From Hexactinellida sp. DTS-2022 (Eukaryota; Porifera; Hexactinellida): a DNA stretch of 64,000 nt. The stretch spans positions 3,534,001 through 3,598,000 of the forward strand of contig JAPNXP010000004.1 of NCBI GenBank assembly GCA_028753945.1, read 5' to 3'. Shown piece after piece: positions 34,297 through 45,693 of the stretch. Within the stretch, counting starts at the first letter, position 1; every line of letters starts with the position of its first letter. A program made the translations under genes and the position numbers. A model generated the notes under the pieces. It was not told the DNA's origin. It did no database searches and saw nothing but the letters and a program-made list of their open reading frames with translations.

Positions 34297-34776
34297 CACT
34301 ACCCGGACAAAAGTATTCGACCACCCAACATTTTCCCATTGAAAATAGTACTATAGTGGGGTTAACAATGGAAGATGGTGTTTTAAAATTACATGAGATA
34401 TTGCTACTTCGATTACATATTTGTATTCTGCACATTCGAATTAACAATTGTAGGAGCTTTCAATTCAATTCCTTTTTGATTTGGTTAAAAATTATCTTCC
34501 TATGCCACTATGCACCACTTTTCCAAAATTTCCACTATTGGAGAGATGGGAACTGGTGGCACATGTTGTCATTTGATGATAATTTTCAACCGAATTAATA
34601 TGTAATCAATTGGAAGCATCTACAATGGGTAATTCGATTGCGTAGAATACGAATCTGAATTCAAAATAACAATATGTCATAAAGTTTTAATACATTAAAC
34701 AATATTATTAGGCATACTATAGTACTATTTTCAATGGGAAAACTTTGGGTGGTCGAATACTTTTGTCCGGGTACTG
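34297..34776. mobile_element. Tc1-like MITE between integrase and OTU of copy B
   Basis: CACTACCCGGACAAAAGTAT and the inverse ATACTTTTGTCCGGGTACTG, extended TIRs of about 60 bp including GGTCGAATAC and TTTTCAATGGGAAAA, TA on both sides (34,295-34,296, 34,777-34,778). No transposase. Confidence 0.85.
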
Positions 34777-36731
34777 TATATAGATTCAATGGATATAAGT
34801 TGTGTTTTACTAATCAAAAATTTACTAATTTATACTCGGCTAGACTTACAATTTTATCTTCTTTTTCACCATTCAAAAACTGAAATAAATAGGTGTTGGG
34901 AGTATAGATGTGTTGTTTGTTTAAGCTTCTGTACAATTTCTCATGTAAAGGAGTCGCGAAGGTTCCTTGGAGAATATTCTGTTTTAGAATTTCCTAGAAA
35001 TTCAAAAAATGATGAAGTAATCATTATTGCCTGGAAGTTTATGAGATAACTGAAATTGACATCAATTGGAGAATTGAATTATAAAATAAAACAATGACTT
35101 CTCAATAATAATTCAGGAATGTAAAGAGAATGGAATCCTTACTTTGAAAGTAGTTAGATGTGTAAATATAGATACTACTGCTGTAAATCCATAGAGATTC
35201 AGGCAAGTCTAAAATTGAATGTTTTCAATGAAATTGACACTAATTTCTAATTATGTATGAATTGATCAATAGTACCTGTGATGTGTCGACACCTATGCTC
35301 GAATCGAGGTTTACTTTCTTCTTAGTGTGTCTTACAAAATAAGGACGTGTGATATGGATTGGAATTTTCTTGTCTTTTTTGGCTCCTAATTCTGTCTGAG
35401 AAATAGTAACATGACTATCTGTTACTTTCGACACCGTGTAAGGCCCAATATATTTCGATTGCTTCTTCGTTTTGGGTAAGTGTTTTATCTTTGGCATGTT
35501 AGTGTATATGACCTTATCATCCATCTTCAGAGAGGCACTACAGATGTCATAATGATAATAAAATGTGAGTAAGAAAACATTGTTGAATATATAAAGCTCA
35601 ACTAACCGTCCTTCGTTGACCTTCTTATCATACTGCATCTTCTGTTTTATTTGCTCAAAGTTGATACTATTCATTGCTGATTGCTGTGTAGAAGTACGAG
35701 ATTCATCAATACTAGTAACTTCTTCTTGGGGAATGTCAAGTGGTGGAGAAAAGATGTCTGATATTTCTTCAATATCATCGAGTTGAGGAATTAATTCGCT
35801 CATAATAGCATCATCTATTGCAAAATCTTCTTCAGTGTTGCACTGCAGGTTGTTAATGGTCGATAGAAGATCTTGATGCCTGGACTCTCTTCCCCACATA
35901 ACCTTGAATGGAGTTTGTCCATGGGACCTTTTAAAGGTAGAATTCATTGTTATTGCAGCAGCTTTTAGAAGATTTGTCCAATGATCCCCAGTCTGGATCT
36001 CCATTTTGTTCAGTTTACTAAAAAAGAACTTTCATAGTTAGTATATTATCCTAAATCATGCATTCGAAATGTTGTTATCATTTACTAGTTAACTAATAAC
36101 AATACCTTTTGAGAATCTTATTTTGTGCTTCGACTAAACCGTTAGCCATCGGGTGGTATGCACGAGTGCTACGATTTTCAACTCCTAATTTCCGGTGAAA
36201 TTCCTGAAATATCTATGAATAATACAAGCAAAATTACTATCGAATACGTACTAGTATTATTAAAAAGAAATATTTAGCTATATGTCACTGAAAATATTTG
36301 ATTAGAATGTAGAAAAATTATTATGCAACTCACATTACTTGTAAACTCCCTTCCTTGGTCGTGTTGAATAATATCGGGTAATCCCATATCGAGGTAGATA
36401 TCCTTAAGATTCTGGATTACTTCTTCTGATGTCTTCGACTTGAGAGCGCGCACTGCAACGTATTTGCTCAGATAGCAAACAGTGACTAAAATGTGTTTAT
36501 ATCCATCTTTGCTCTCCGAGAAATCACATATAAGGTCCATCCCTATATGTTTCCACGTTTTAGACGGAGGTGGGATTGGTTGGAGCTTCTTTTGCAGTTG
36601 TGGTGGCAAGGCCGCTGTCATCTGACATGTATGGCAAGTCCTTACCTTTGTATACAAGAAAGTCATTATAATATGGCATTTTTTAATAATTTTTGTATTA
36701 GTTACAGCATCGATATCTAATTACACCATTA

Positions 36732-37680
36732 TATAAAATTCGTAAATGGTTGATTAAAGTTAACTGAACATTATAAAAATAAAATATAAAAACAATTTGG
36801 GATCTTGCGAAATCATGTTAGTTGCTATTAGTCGTCAAAATAAAATGCTTACTAATTAGACAATCTAGAACTTAATAATTACGATTACAGCACATGGAGG
36901 ATTCAACTCAAATGTTCCACTAACACTGCATTCTAATGCTATTTTGGGATGTACGTACATCAATTAGAATAGAAATATAATAGAACTCGATTAATTAAGG
37001 CGTACCAGCCTTGGGAAACAAGACAAAGTACGTACTAGTCTAACCGAAGGCATGTCTTATCCGTATGCATAATCCACAGGTCGAAATGCTGACTTGTTGA
37101 ATTGTGTAAACAAGATATAAAGGGTATACAAGTCTTCAAACATACTCAACGATAATATAAAAGTATTTTGGTTGTCACGTACTAAGACAATCAAAACACT
37201 AACGGAGTTCTGCTGACAATTTTCTAGAGTACGTACTAGCAGAATTTAGTTGGGAATAGAAATTGGTATGTCTGATTCCGTGATTCGAGTATGTACTGTA
37301 CTGAATTGATAATTGTACTGAATTGATAATTGCAATGCAATTTACCCAGTAATTGTAAAATAAATCAAATGAATATATCTACATAACATTACAAATTGAT
37401 TTTCATTGAAAATAAATTGATCTAATAGTAGGTTAAGGGATAATCGTTAGGAAATAGGCAAATTTTTCGTGCAGAAGTCAAAGATTAGATTGGCTGAAGT
37501 TGCAAAATGAGGACAAGGATGATCCAGTTGGCTATAATTTGAAAAGTAACTACTTTTTCCTATTTTGAGTAGATAAGTTACCCTTATTAATTAAGCAATT
37601 TTATTCGAAAGACATCAAATAGAAATTGTTCAAATAAATTTCATTATCATATTAACTAACATAATCTCGAACGTCAATGT
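36732..37680. other. Intron of integrase copy B, no coding signal
   Basis: AT-rich sequence between exon 2 and exon 3 of the integrase. It holds scattered GTACGTACTAG/ACTCGG-type fragments resembling TA-MITE ends (36,980-37,240) but no complete element was resolved. Confidence 0.4.
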
Positions 37681-37871
37681 GCATGCCTGTCCATGTGTAT
37701 CTTAACTGAACTGAATGAAGAGTGGCGTGAATCCCTGGATGACCAACTTGGTCATGGAACCTTTGATAAATATCATCCAGCAGAGACTTCAATAGAACTT
37801 CCAAATCTGTTTCTGTACCTCCCAGTTTAACTCTCTAAGGACAAGATTTATTAAAACTATTAAATCAAATA

Positions 37872-37972
37872 TAGTAGAACCTGCTAAGTAATAAGGACCA
37901 GGAAAGAAAAGGGCAAAATGGCCGTTATAGACAAGTAACCGTTATACAGTGGCTGTTAAAGAGGATCTACTG
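37872..37972. mobile_element. 101-bp TA-target MITE in an intron of integrase copy B
   Basis: TAGTAGAACCTGCTAAGTAA at the left and TTAAAGAGGATCTACTG at the right as an imperfect inverse, TA on both sides. Confidence 0.6.
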
Positions 37973-38329
37973 TATTTTTAATTAATATATAAATAATGGG
38001 ATTAACTATTAGTATAGCGAGTCATTTTTGGGGTTAAAAAAAATCTCACCTTGAATAGTGTGTCGGATTCTGCAATGAAATAGGAGGACAGTTTTCTTTT
38101 GTAATTCCATCTTGTTTGCCGTGAGACTTGTACTGTCTCCGGATATTTTTGTTCGCGAAGAAACTGAATAATTTCTTGATACTCTTCTGAATTCATTTGA
38201 AAATCAGAATAGAAATGATTGATTATTTGGTTTGGTTTGATTAGTTTGTTTGTTTGTTTGATTGATTGATTGATTGATTGTGTTGTGATAGTTGTAGACA
38301 AGGAGACTAATATAATTTACCTTACAAAA

Positions 38330-38475
38330 TACTTATATGGAGCTGAGTTACTGGTAACTGAAGTAGGTTTTTATTTACGTATAAATTTCATTTCTGAGCT
38401 TATGGGTTTTTTAGAATTGAAACACCTCCTTATATGGCAGTTCAGTTACCAGTAACTGAGCTCCATATAAGTAAT
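38330..38475. mobile_element. Small fold-back MITE upstream of CDC73
   Basis: ACTTATATGGAGCTGAGTTA at 38,330 and the inverse TAACTGAGCTCCATATAAGT ending near 38,473; the arms (about 32 bp) also contain TTACTGGTAACTGAA. It lies in the 435-bp gap between the integrase B start and the CDC73 start codon. Confidence 0.75.
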
Positions 38476-38499
38476 CTGTTTACCTTATATAGTTGCGAC

Positions 38500-38625
38500 T
38501 CAGAATACGACAGCGTCTCAAAATACCACGGTCTAATTTGTAATAGCACATCCATGGTGTATAGAGTGTATCATATAGGCGTCTCAAAATACCACAGCGT
38601 CTCAAAATTCCACACAACAGGTCGC
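38500..38625. repeat. Dispersed GTCTCAAAATACCAC repeat
   Basis: GCGTCTCAAAATACCAC occurs three times with AATAGCACATCCATGGTGTA between, the same repeat as at 2.9-3.6 kb and 30.3 kb. It lies just upstream of CDC73. Confidence 0.6.
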
Positions 38626-38736
38626 TTTTCGGTTCTTCCATGTTAGACACTACGCAAGCAAATAATGAATTCTAATCTCGGGCTGGGCAGTTCCTTAATT
38701 ATTTTTTAACCATTTTAAATAGCAGTTTTATATTCA

Positions 38737-39228
38737 ATGGTTGACTGTCTCTCCCTTCTTCGAACATATAACATAAATCGAAAAGAAATAGTAGAAAGAG
38801 ATGACTATATAATTTTCGATCAATCAGCTTTTCCTCGCAATACAAAAACTAATTATCAGATATTCAAGGCTGGAGTAGATAAAACTCCAAAGGACTACTA
38901 CACCTTAGAGACTCTACTATTTCTCCTTAAACATGCATCAGTAATTCATGCACAGTACCTCCCCAAAGCTAACAATGCAAAAATTCCTCCGATAAGATTT
39001 CCAGATCGTCGATCTCTACTTAACTACCTGAACGGAGAGATTGACTCAGGTCCTGGGATAGATAAGAACGGACCCATGGACATGCCAGTCTCCCCCCCTT
39101 CTCTGAAGAGGAGCTCTGTTACTGCTGGACTCGATGAGTTACCTCCTCGCAGCTCCAGAAATGAAGACAGGAAGAAGAGACTTGCTACCAATGAACACAT
39201 AGTGCTTAAATTGATACCAGAAGATCAG
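38737..39228 (+). CDS. CDC73: CDC73/parafibromin, exon 1 (N-terminal 164 codons)
   Basis: Subunit of the Paf1 complex, which travels with RNA polymerase II in the nucleus and promotes elongation and histone modification. The exon encodes the conserved N-terminal part: MVDCLSLLRTYNINRKEIV at the very start, then TNYQIFKAGVDKTP, YYTLETLLFLLKHASVIH and PDRRSLLNYLNGE, followed by a less conserved, charged segment with KKR near residue 148. These match parafibromin in order and spacing. The start codon is chosen because family homology begins at residue 1. Ends LIPEDQ|GTAAGT, phase 0. The next exon is 21.7 kb away. It appears to be the only host gene in the window and carries no disabling change. 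Confidence 0.93.
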
Positions 39229-39850
39229 GTAAGTAAACAATTTAAATGAATTTTTATTTAAGTAATTAATTAAACGTATCTAATATTAAATCCCATTAGT
39301 TTCAATATTTTTCGTATTTACTTGGATACGCCTAGGCATTAGACGATCCTGAAAAAAGGTTCGCGACACCGATCCTGGCTAAAAATATCGGAGTTTCATA
39401 TAGGGGGGCAAAGTGGTGTATAAATTAATAGGGGTGCTGTTTCCAAAATTTATTCTTATACTAGCGCGCTTCGCGCGCTAAGTCGCTTCGCGGCAGAACA
39501 CAACCACACACACCAACCGCTTCGCGGTTGATGTATGGTTTATATACTTCTACCATTGATTATACAACGTAAATAGGCCCAAATAGTCAAATTTAACTAT
39601 GTGAAATTTTCGTGGTCACGTCATCATGCGATAATGATTAAACATATTGGCAATCAGCGGCCGTATTCACTAAGAACTTAATATCGAAGTTAAGATCGAT
39701 CTTAGTACTTAAGTCTTAAGTTCGTTCTTAAGTCGTATTCACTAAGATTTAAGTTCGATCTTAAGACCGAACTTAAGACCGAACTTTAAGGAACTTGAGA
39801 GGCGTCTTAAGTATTGTATTTGATTTGATTTTCACTAATTACTTCATAAT

Positions 39851-40483
39851 TCGGCCTGTTAGTTTTATCCATAATACCCTTACATATAAGCTATTATTCA
39901 AAACAAAGTTTGACTCTCCAGCTCATTTGGTTACCATGTTACAGTCACATATTTGAATCTGGAACTAAATGACGTGTTATTATGATTCAACATTAATTGA
40001 GATTCACTATACTCAAAGTCAGAACAGAAATTTGGGTTCTTATCAATGCGATGTTGATATCAATTTAATTAGTACTAACTAATAGCACGTGGGCGATAGA
40101 GAGCTGAATTTGATATAGTGTTGCTTTCAATACAATAGCAATGACTAGTTGGAATTTTCCATATTTCGAAAAAATAATAATTGCTATTGTATTGAAAGTA
40201 AACACTATATCAAATTCAGCTCTCAATCGCCCCGTGCTATTAGTTAGTGCTAATTAAATTGATATCAACATCGCATTGATAAGAACCCAAATTTCTGTTC
40301 TGACTTTGTTTATAGTAAAATCTCAATTAATGTTAATTGTTAAATCATAATAACACGTCATTCAGTTCCAGATTAAAATATGTGACTGTAACTTGGTAAC
40401 CAAATGAGCTAGAGAGTCGAAATTTGTTTTGAATAATAGCTTATATGTTAGGGTATTATGGATAAAACTAACAGGGCCGAAGT
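39851..40483. mobile_element. Fold-back element F2, complete copy
   Basis: TTCGGCCTGTTAGTTTTATC and the inverse GATAAAACTAACAGGGCCGA mark the ends; the arms of about 300 bp pair almost throughout (AACCCAAATTTCTGTTCTGA on one, its inverse on the other) around a short centre near 40,160. No ORF. Confidence 0.85.
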
Positions 40484-41278
40484 ACGTTTTCTCACCCAGG
40501 GGAACCTTAGCCTTATTAAAGGTCTTATTCCTACTTATTCATTTGGAAGTCTTATATAATCCTACTTCTAGTTTAGGTTCTTATTTCGCACCTCTGATAT
40601 TTACTAGTGTATAATCATTATAGATTACATACATAAAACATTGAATTTTAATAATAAAATCCAACCAAGTCAAAACTATATTGTCACCACAGATATCATA
40701 AGAGACTCGCCAGCCGGTGTGCCGGCAGTACAACTACATAAATAGAAGCTATGTCTTACAGGAGTGGGGAATCATTCTTCTTTGTTCCTAATAATTTGAC
40801 ATTAATTGCCTAACTGTTGCTCAAAAAGAAAAATTAAGAAATATATATTTTTACTAGATCAATAATAAATAATTATCACTTACCATAACTAAATTATACA
40901 TTAGTTTTGTATTTAAATAGGACTAGCGCACTTCGCTTGCTAGGTCGCTTCGCGGCAGAACACATCCACACACCAACCACTTCGCGGTTGGTGTGTGGTT
41001 TATATACTCCTAATATTGATTATAAAGAGTAAATAGTCAAATTTAACAATGTGAAATTTTAGTGATTACGTCATCATGCAATAATGAGTGAGCATAGTGG
41101 CAATCTGGTGTGACCAACGTGTCCGCATCATTAATGTGCATATTCTATTAAATTTTCAGATTTTTATCTATTAAAGGGCGCGAATTATGTGCGATTAAAT
41201 GAATTTTAGGGTTCACGAAATGTGACAAAGACGTCATAACTTGTCGAGGTGTGAAAATTTTGAGTGAAAAGTAACAGT

Positions 41279-41652
41279 CAGGGTTGACAAAAATCATGAT
41301 TTTTTTAAAAAATTAAAAAAATCCGATTTTTTGATTTAAATAGGAGTTTTGATTTTAATTGTTTTTTTGCAATCTATATCACACTGGCGTATCTTATTTG
41401 GCTAATAGATTAATTACATTGATAATGACTCATTATCATTGTAATTTGACTCATTATCAATGTATTTCATTTCTTTTCGCAAAAACAATAGACATAAAAA
41501 TCTGATTTAAATCAAAAAAGTCGGATTTAAATACAAAAAATCCGATTTTTTTGATTTAAATCAGATTTTTGATTCAAATCTTGATTTTTATTAATAAAAA
41601 TCATTGATTTAAATCATGATTTAAATCACTTGATTTAAATCAAACAACCCTG
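41279..41652. mobile_element. hAT-type MITE filled with GATTTAAATC
   Basis: CAGGGTTGACAAAAATCATG at the left, inverse CCAGGGTTGTTTGATTTAAA-type end at the right. The interior is mostly GATTTAAATC palindromes. Sister of 60,223-60,575, including the central TGATAATGAGTCATTATCA region. Confidence 0.8.
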
Positions 41653-41696
41653 GTGGAAACCTCAACTTGTTGTCTGGTCCCAAAAGTTACCCCTTG

Positions 41697-42812
41697 TTTG
41701 ACCGAAAACCTGGGCATTCCTGGACACGTAAAATCCAAAACCTGGACAAAAAACTGGACAAATCTAAAACCGCGACAAATCTCATATTATGAGCGTAGAA
41801 GTGCTAAAATTGTATATTCCATACTCTGATATATAAGAGTATATAATTTCATGTTAAAAATTATCACTCAAATTCACGATAAGCCAATGTTTATCTAAAT
41901 CAGGTGACTATCAAAATTTGTCTGTATTACCTTCCAATTCGTATTACCGTGAGCTAATTGCATATAATTTATAGCCCAATTACTACAATATTACTAAATA
42001 AGAATTTTAAATATTCTGATATATCATGTGAAATAAAATGAAAATATAATTACAAATGTTGAAATTAAGGATACAAATGTTGAAATGAAGTTGACAAATT
42101 TCTATGATAAATGAGGAATACAAATGAGATCAACCATGGCCTACAATATAATACGGCTAGATAAGTCAAGTATTGCCATTTTATTTCCAGGCCAGTGTAT
42201 ATTTGATTACGTAATTGTGATTAAATCCGATGAGAAATCATTCTCAAAAGTATTTTAGATGTTTCCAGCGTATTTGAAACCTAAGTTCAGTTTATTCCAT
42301 GACAATAGGTAATTTATTTACGACCAATTAGAAAGTATACCCTGGCCTTGAAATAAAATGGCAAATACTTGACTTATCTAGCCGTATAATATAGTAGGCC
42401 AAGGATCAACTATGAACTTTTTTTTTGGAGATTGGGAAAAAAATATTTTGATTTCACTCCAGGTCCTGGTCCAGGATTTATAATACGAAAATAATGAACA
42501 ATTAGACATGCAAGATGTAATTTTGAGAATACTAATATGAAACTTGAATTCAGATTGGGTTAGTCCTGTCAAAATTATCGATAACCGAATATACCACAAT
42601 CATATGCAATTAGAATCATTACATAAAGAAATATAAGACAAAGATTAGTCATATTACTTATATAAAATGACTGGGTGGTCAAAAAAATTACAAAAACTGG
42701 ACAGATTCCAAATTTTTGGGGAAAAACTGGACAAATCACAAACCTGGACAATTTCTAAATTTTGCCCAAAAAAACTGGACTGTCCAGGGTATTTACTGGA
42801 CAATGGTCACCC
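41697..42812. mobile_element. Insertion in H3 with CCTGGACA repeats at both ends
   Basis: The Helitron sequence ...GTTACCCC / CTATATGCC is interrupted here. Both ends are rich in AACCTGGACAAAAAACTGGA and inverses (TTTGACCGAAAACC at the left, GGACAATGGTCACCC at the right). Target duplication not resolved. Contains the P-derived MITE at 42,135-42,403. Confidence 0.55.
42135..42403. mobile_element. P-derived MITE
   Basis: CATGGCCTACAATATAATAC at the left, inverse with GTATAATATAGTAGGCC at the right, about 60-bp TIRs including GGCTAGATAAGTCAAGTATT. Flanks GATCAAC on both sides. The CATGGCCTACT start is shared with the complete P element at 15,986. Confidence 0.8.
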
Positions 42813-43405
42813 TACCTATATGCCAAAAATCACATTTGAAAACCGTCCACTTTCTTCAATCAACTCGTAACATGCAAACAAATATAGCACACACCCACCA
42901 CCCTTGTGTTTTAATTTAATTTGGATAATGCTCTATTCTAATCATATTTACCTTAAAGTTATTTTTTAGTTCGGTCTTAAGATCGATCTTAACTCAGATA
43001 TATCTTAAGTTCGATCTTAATTCTTAGTGAATAGCTCTAAGTTCGGTCTTAAGATTGATCTTAGTAATTAAGTTCTTACTTAATACGGCCGCTGGTGTGA
43101 CAAGCGTGTCCGGATCAATAATGTATGTGTTCTATAAAAATTTCAGATTTTTACTTTCGCGAATTATTTGCTATTAAGTACATTTTCAGGGTTCTGAGAT
43201 GTGACAAAGACGTCATAACTTGTCGAGGTGTGAGAAATTTTGAGTGGAAACCTCAGCTTGTTGGCGGGTGCCAAAAGTTACCCCTATATGCCAAAAATCA
43301 CATTTGGAAACAGTCCACTTTCTTCAATCACTCGGAACATACAAATATATATTTACTTATACTATACATATATACACACAGGTTTGTGTTTTTTAATAGT
43401 ATAGA

Positions 43406-43831
43406 TGTGTTTTAAGAGCGATTTGTATTTTATAGTCAAAATAAATGGGCTGCTTTCATTAAATTTGCATTAATTATAATGGGTACTTAAGAAACATTGC
43501 ACATAGATCAATGTGGCAGTTTTATTTTACAAAATGAGTTTAGTTGATTTTGATACTTTAGTGTATTAGATAATGTTTTCATTGTTTGTAATTGAATGTA
43601 GAAATCTTCTTGTAATACGGTATAACACAATATTATGTTATTGTTCATTGAGTAATGATATATTAGATTCGAGTGATTTCCAAAGATTATGCAACGAGTA
43701 CAACTTTCCGTCCCGATAATCTTAGTCGTTTTTTACCACGGGGCCCAATGCTAATTTCTAAAGGATTTACGATCTGATTATGATCCATTTTAGGATCCCT
43801 TCATCATTTAATCAGGAAAATATTCACAGTA
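43406..43831. other. Gene-free stretch in CDC73 intron
   Basis: No ORF, repeat or element recognised. Confidence 0.35.
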
Positions 43832-44034
43832 TAGTCAGGTCTGCTTATTGTGAACAGTTTTTCGTCTGCTTAGTATGAAAACATTTTATTATGAACAATC
43901 CTAATGGTCCCAATTTAACAACTCACATAGAGTTTATATTAAATTGAGTTCGCTTATAATCAAGCCTTTCTATCATGAAGTTGCAGACATGAACACAATT
44001 TTAGGTGAATGCTCATAATAAAAGAATCTGACTG
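43832..44034. mobile_element. TA-target MITE (TAGTCAGGTCTGCTT ends)
   Basis: TAGTCAGGTCTGCTTATTGT at the left and ATAATAAAAGAATCTGACTG at the right as an imperfect inverse, TA on both sides. Confidence 0.65.
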
Positions 44035-44193
44035 TATATGGTAAGTTTGTTTCTATATTTTGAGCCAAAGGGCTCTTCTTATACACCAAAAATATATGAA
44101 CGTAGATTACAGATATAATTGATTTTTAGTATGCTTCTTCTAGTAAAAACGTTATAGCAGGGTCCTACTATCATTTTATACTATAAGATGCAC

Positions 44194-45299
44194 CGTTGAC
44201 GGAAAGATGGTCGCGGGAAATTTTGTCGTGGTAAAATTGTCGCGGAAAATTGGTCGCAGGGAAATTTAGTCGCTGGGAAAAATGTCGCTACGAAACCATA
44301 TTGAAGTTAATTTCCCATTCTTGATTTCACTCATTGTTATCCAAATGTCACTTGGGGTTAATTTGTTATTATCTCAACAACACACGATTATTCTTGACAT
44401 TACACTATCTGGTTACTTAAGGAAAATTATACTGTATATTGTAATTTCAATTTGCAGTATACCACGAAATTTACCAATTTCGGGCACTTTGCCACTTATA
44501 GGTTTTATATCATTCTGGATAGAACAGTCTATGCCGCTTCTCCATTCCAAATTTTATAGGAAAATATTTAAAACTTTTAATAATACCGACTTTTTTGTGA
44601 CCTCCACCTAAGCCACTCCTGTAGGGGCTCATTTTTTTCTGACCCCGCCATCTCCAGCCACAACTTTTGTCGATTTGCAAGACACATTTTGGCTCATATA
44701 CAACCTAGAAACAAAATCTCAACGGTTTTGGACAGCTCTCAAAGAGCTCTATCATATGAATGTAGGGATTTCATTAGTAACATTTATTTATAATTTTATG
44801 AAACTTTTTATTTACAAGAAAAGTGATCTCACAGTTATTGATTGGAAAATTGAACTCTAAGTGATTAAAAGAAGTTGTACATTCAGGTCGCTTGCTAGGT
44901 CAGGGTTCTCGAAATGTGACAATGACGTCATAACTTGTCGAGGTGTGAGAAATTTTGAGTGGAAACCTCAACTTGTTGGCGGGTGCCAAAAGTTACCCCT
45001 ATATGCCAAAAATCACATTTGAAAACGTCCAGTTTCTTCAATCAACTCGGAACATACAAACAAATATATACACACACCCACCCACCCTTGTGTTTTAATA
45101 GTATAGATTCCTTAAACATTTATATTTCATTTGTTTCTTCAATAAATTAATATTATTAATCGACATATTGGAGTATTGTGGACGTCTTGTTGTAATTTGG
45201 ACCAAATGTTCAGTAACCATTAATTCTTGCGCGACTAAAATTCCCTGCGGCGAAATTTCCCTGCGACCAATTTTCCCCGCGACTTTCTTTCCGCCATTC
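44194..45299. mobile_element. Non-autonomous Mutator-like element
   Basis: Ends CGTTGACGGAAAGATGGTCG and, inverted, GAATGGCGGAAAGAAAGTCG, followed by several GGTCGCGGGAAATTTTGTCG-type units on each side. Perfect 9-bp target duplication AAGATGCAC (44,185-44,193 and 45,300-45,308), the usual length for Mutator. No transposase; open frames inside look random. Contains Helitron fragment H4. Confidence 0.85.
44897..45107 (-). mobile_element. Helitron fragment H4
   Basis: The 5' end (TCTATACTATTAAAACACAA inverse) is at 45,107. The first 190 bp match the other copies, then it jumps directly to the GGTCGCTTGCTAGGTC piece of the 3' hairpin, so the middle is deleted. Confidence 0.8.
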
Positions 45300-45693
45300 A
45301 AGATGCACAGTACTAAAATCATTCTGATGGAGTTCCTTCCGGCCGTTCGGCCGGCCGTACTCGATGGCCTGACTAAACCATTGGTGATAGAGATTCAAAT
45401 TTAAACAGGCGATAGAGGTTTCCTGGAGACTATGGAGATGAAGAAATCTCAATTTTGTCTTTATTCGTCAGTTATATCGAAATTTGTGTTCTGGTCTGGT
45501 GACTATTTAATAATTTTTGAGAGAAGAAGTTTAATATATCCATTGAAAATATGTAAGTTGTATTCCCCTGAGGTTGTTCTTTCTTTATAGTATATCAATT
45601 AAAATGAACAGGTCGCTAACCAATTCTACGTTTTATTAACGTTTTTAATGTAAATCTTCCATATTCTCCATATTGTAATTGCGTACTCTATAG

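Larger units (their letters stand above)
35240..38301 (-). pseudogene. Ginger-like integrase/transposase, copy B, multi-exon
   Basis: Minus strand, probable exons: 38,301-38,050 (Met start, EEYQEIIQFLREQKYPE); about 37,836-37,690 (HDQVGHPGIHATLHSVQLRY, two His of the H2C2 finger); about 36,655-36,338 (CHTCQ completing the finger, HIGMDLI with the first Asp, HDQGREF with the second); about 36,220-36,108 (YHPMANGLVEAQNKIL with the catalytic Glu); 36,020-35,240 (NSTFKRSHGQTPFKVMWG, then YIGPYTV, the GPY/F motif). Introns are short GT-AG, and the intron after SDTLFK matches copy C. Exon 2 may hold a small frame problem, so intactness is not proved. No gag, protease or reverse transcriptase was found. 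Followed by an OTU region. Called pseudogene cautiously. Confidence 0.75.
38302..38736. promoter_or_regulatory. Divergent intergenic region, integrase copy B / CDC73
   Basis: The integrase start (minus) and the CDC73 start (plus) are 435 bp apart and point away from each other, so CDC73's proximal promoter must lie in or beyond transposon-derived sequence. No clear TATA box; TTTAAATAGCAG lies about 20-25 bp before the CDC73 ATG. Role is inferred from position only. Confidence 0.4.
40923..42925 (-). mobile_element. Helitron H3, minus strand, nested
   Basis: 3' CTAG at 40,923 with the family hairpins; the degenerate 5' end (TCCAAATTAAATTAAAACAC, inverse) is at 42,925. The target GGA|TAATG is intact in the related element at 3655-4214, confirming an A|T insertion. 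Interrupted by 41,279-41,652 and about 41,697-42,812. Confidence 0.8.
39657..43092. mobile_element. GCGGCCGTATTC-family element, expanded by insertions
   Basis: Left end GCGGCCGTATTCACTAAGAA, right end inverse of the same (TTACTTAATACGGCCGC). Compared with the 560-bp copy at 3655-4214, it contains a fold-back element (39,851-40,483), Helitron H3 (40,923-42,925) and further debris. The common core sequences (for example ATAATTTGACATTAATTGCC near 40,790) allow the pieces to be assigned. Confidence 0.75.
39461..43405 (-). mobile_element. Helitron H2, minus strand, split by large insertions
   Basis: 3' terminus CTAG at 39,461 with the GC-rich hairpins (39,465-39,535); 5' terminus TCTATACTATTAAAAAAC (inverse) ending at 43,405. 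Flanked by A and T as expected. Helitron-derived sequence is only 39,461-39,655 and 43,093-43,405; the middle is the GCGGCCGTATTC element and its own insertions. No helicase. Confidence 0.85.

Noticed and set aside
33215..38301. LTR (Ty3/Gypsy) retrotransposon
   Set aside because: Integrase motifs are Gypsy-like, but no LTR, primer-binding site, gag, protease, reverse transcriptase or RNase H was seen around copies A, B or C, and the genes have introns and their own start codon.
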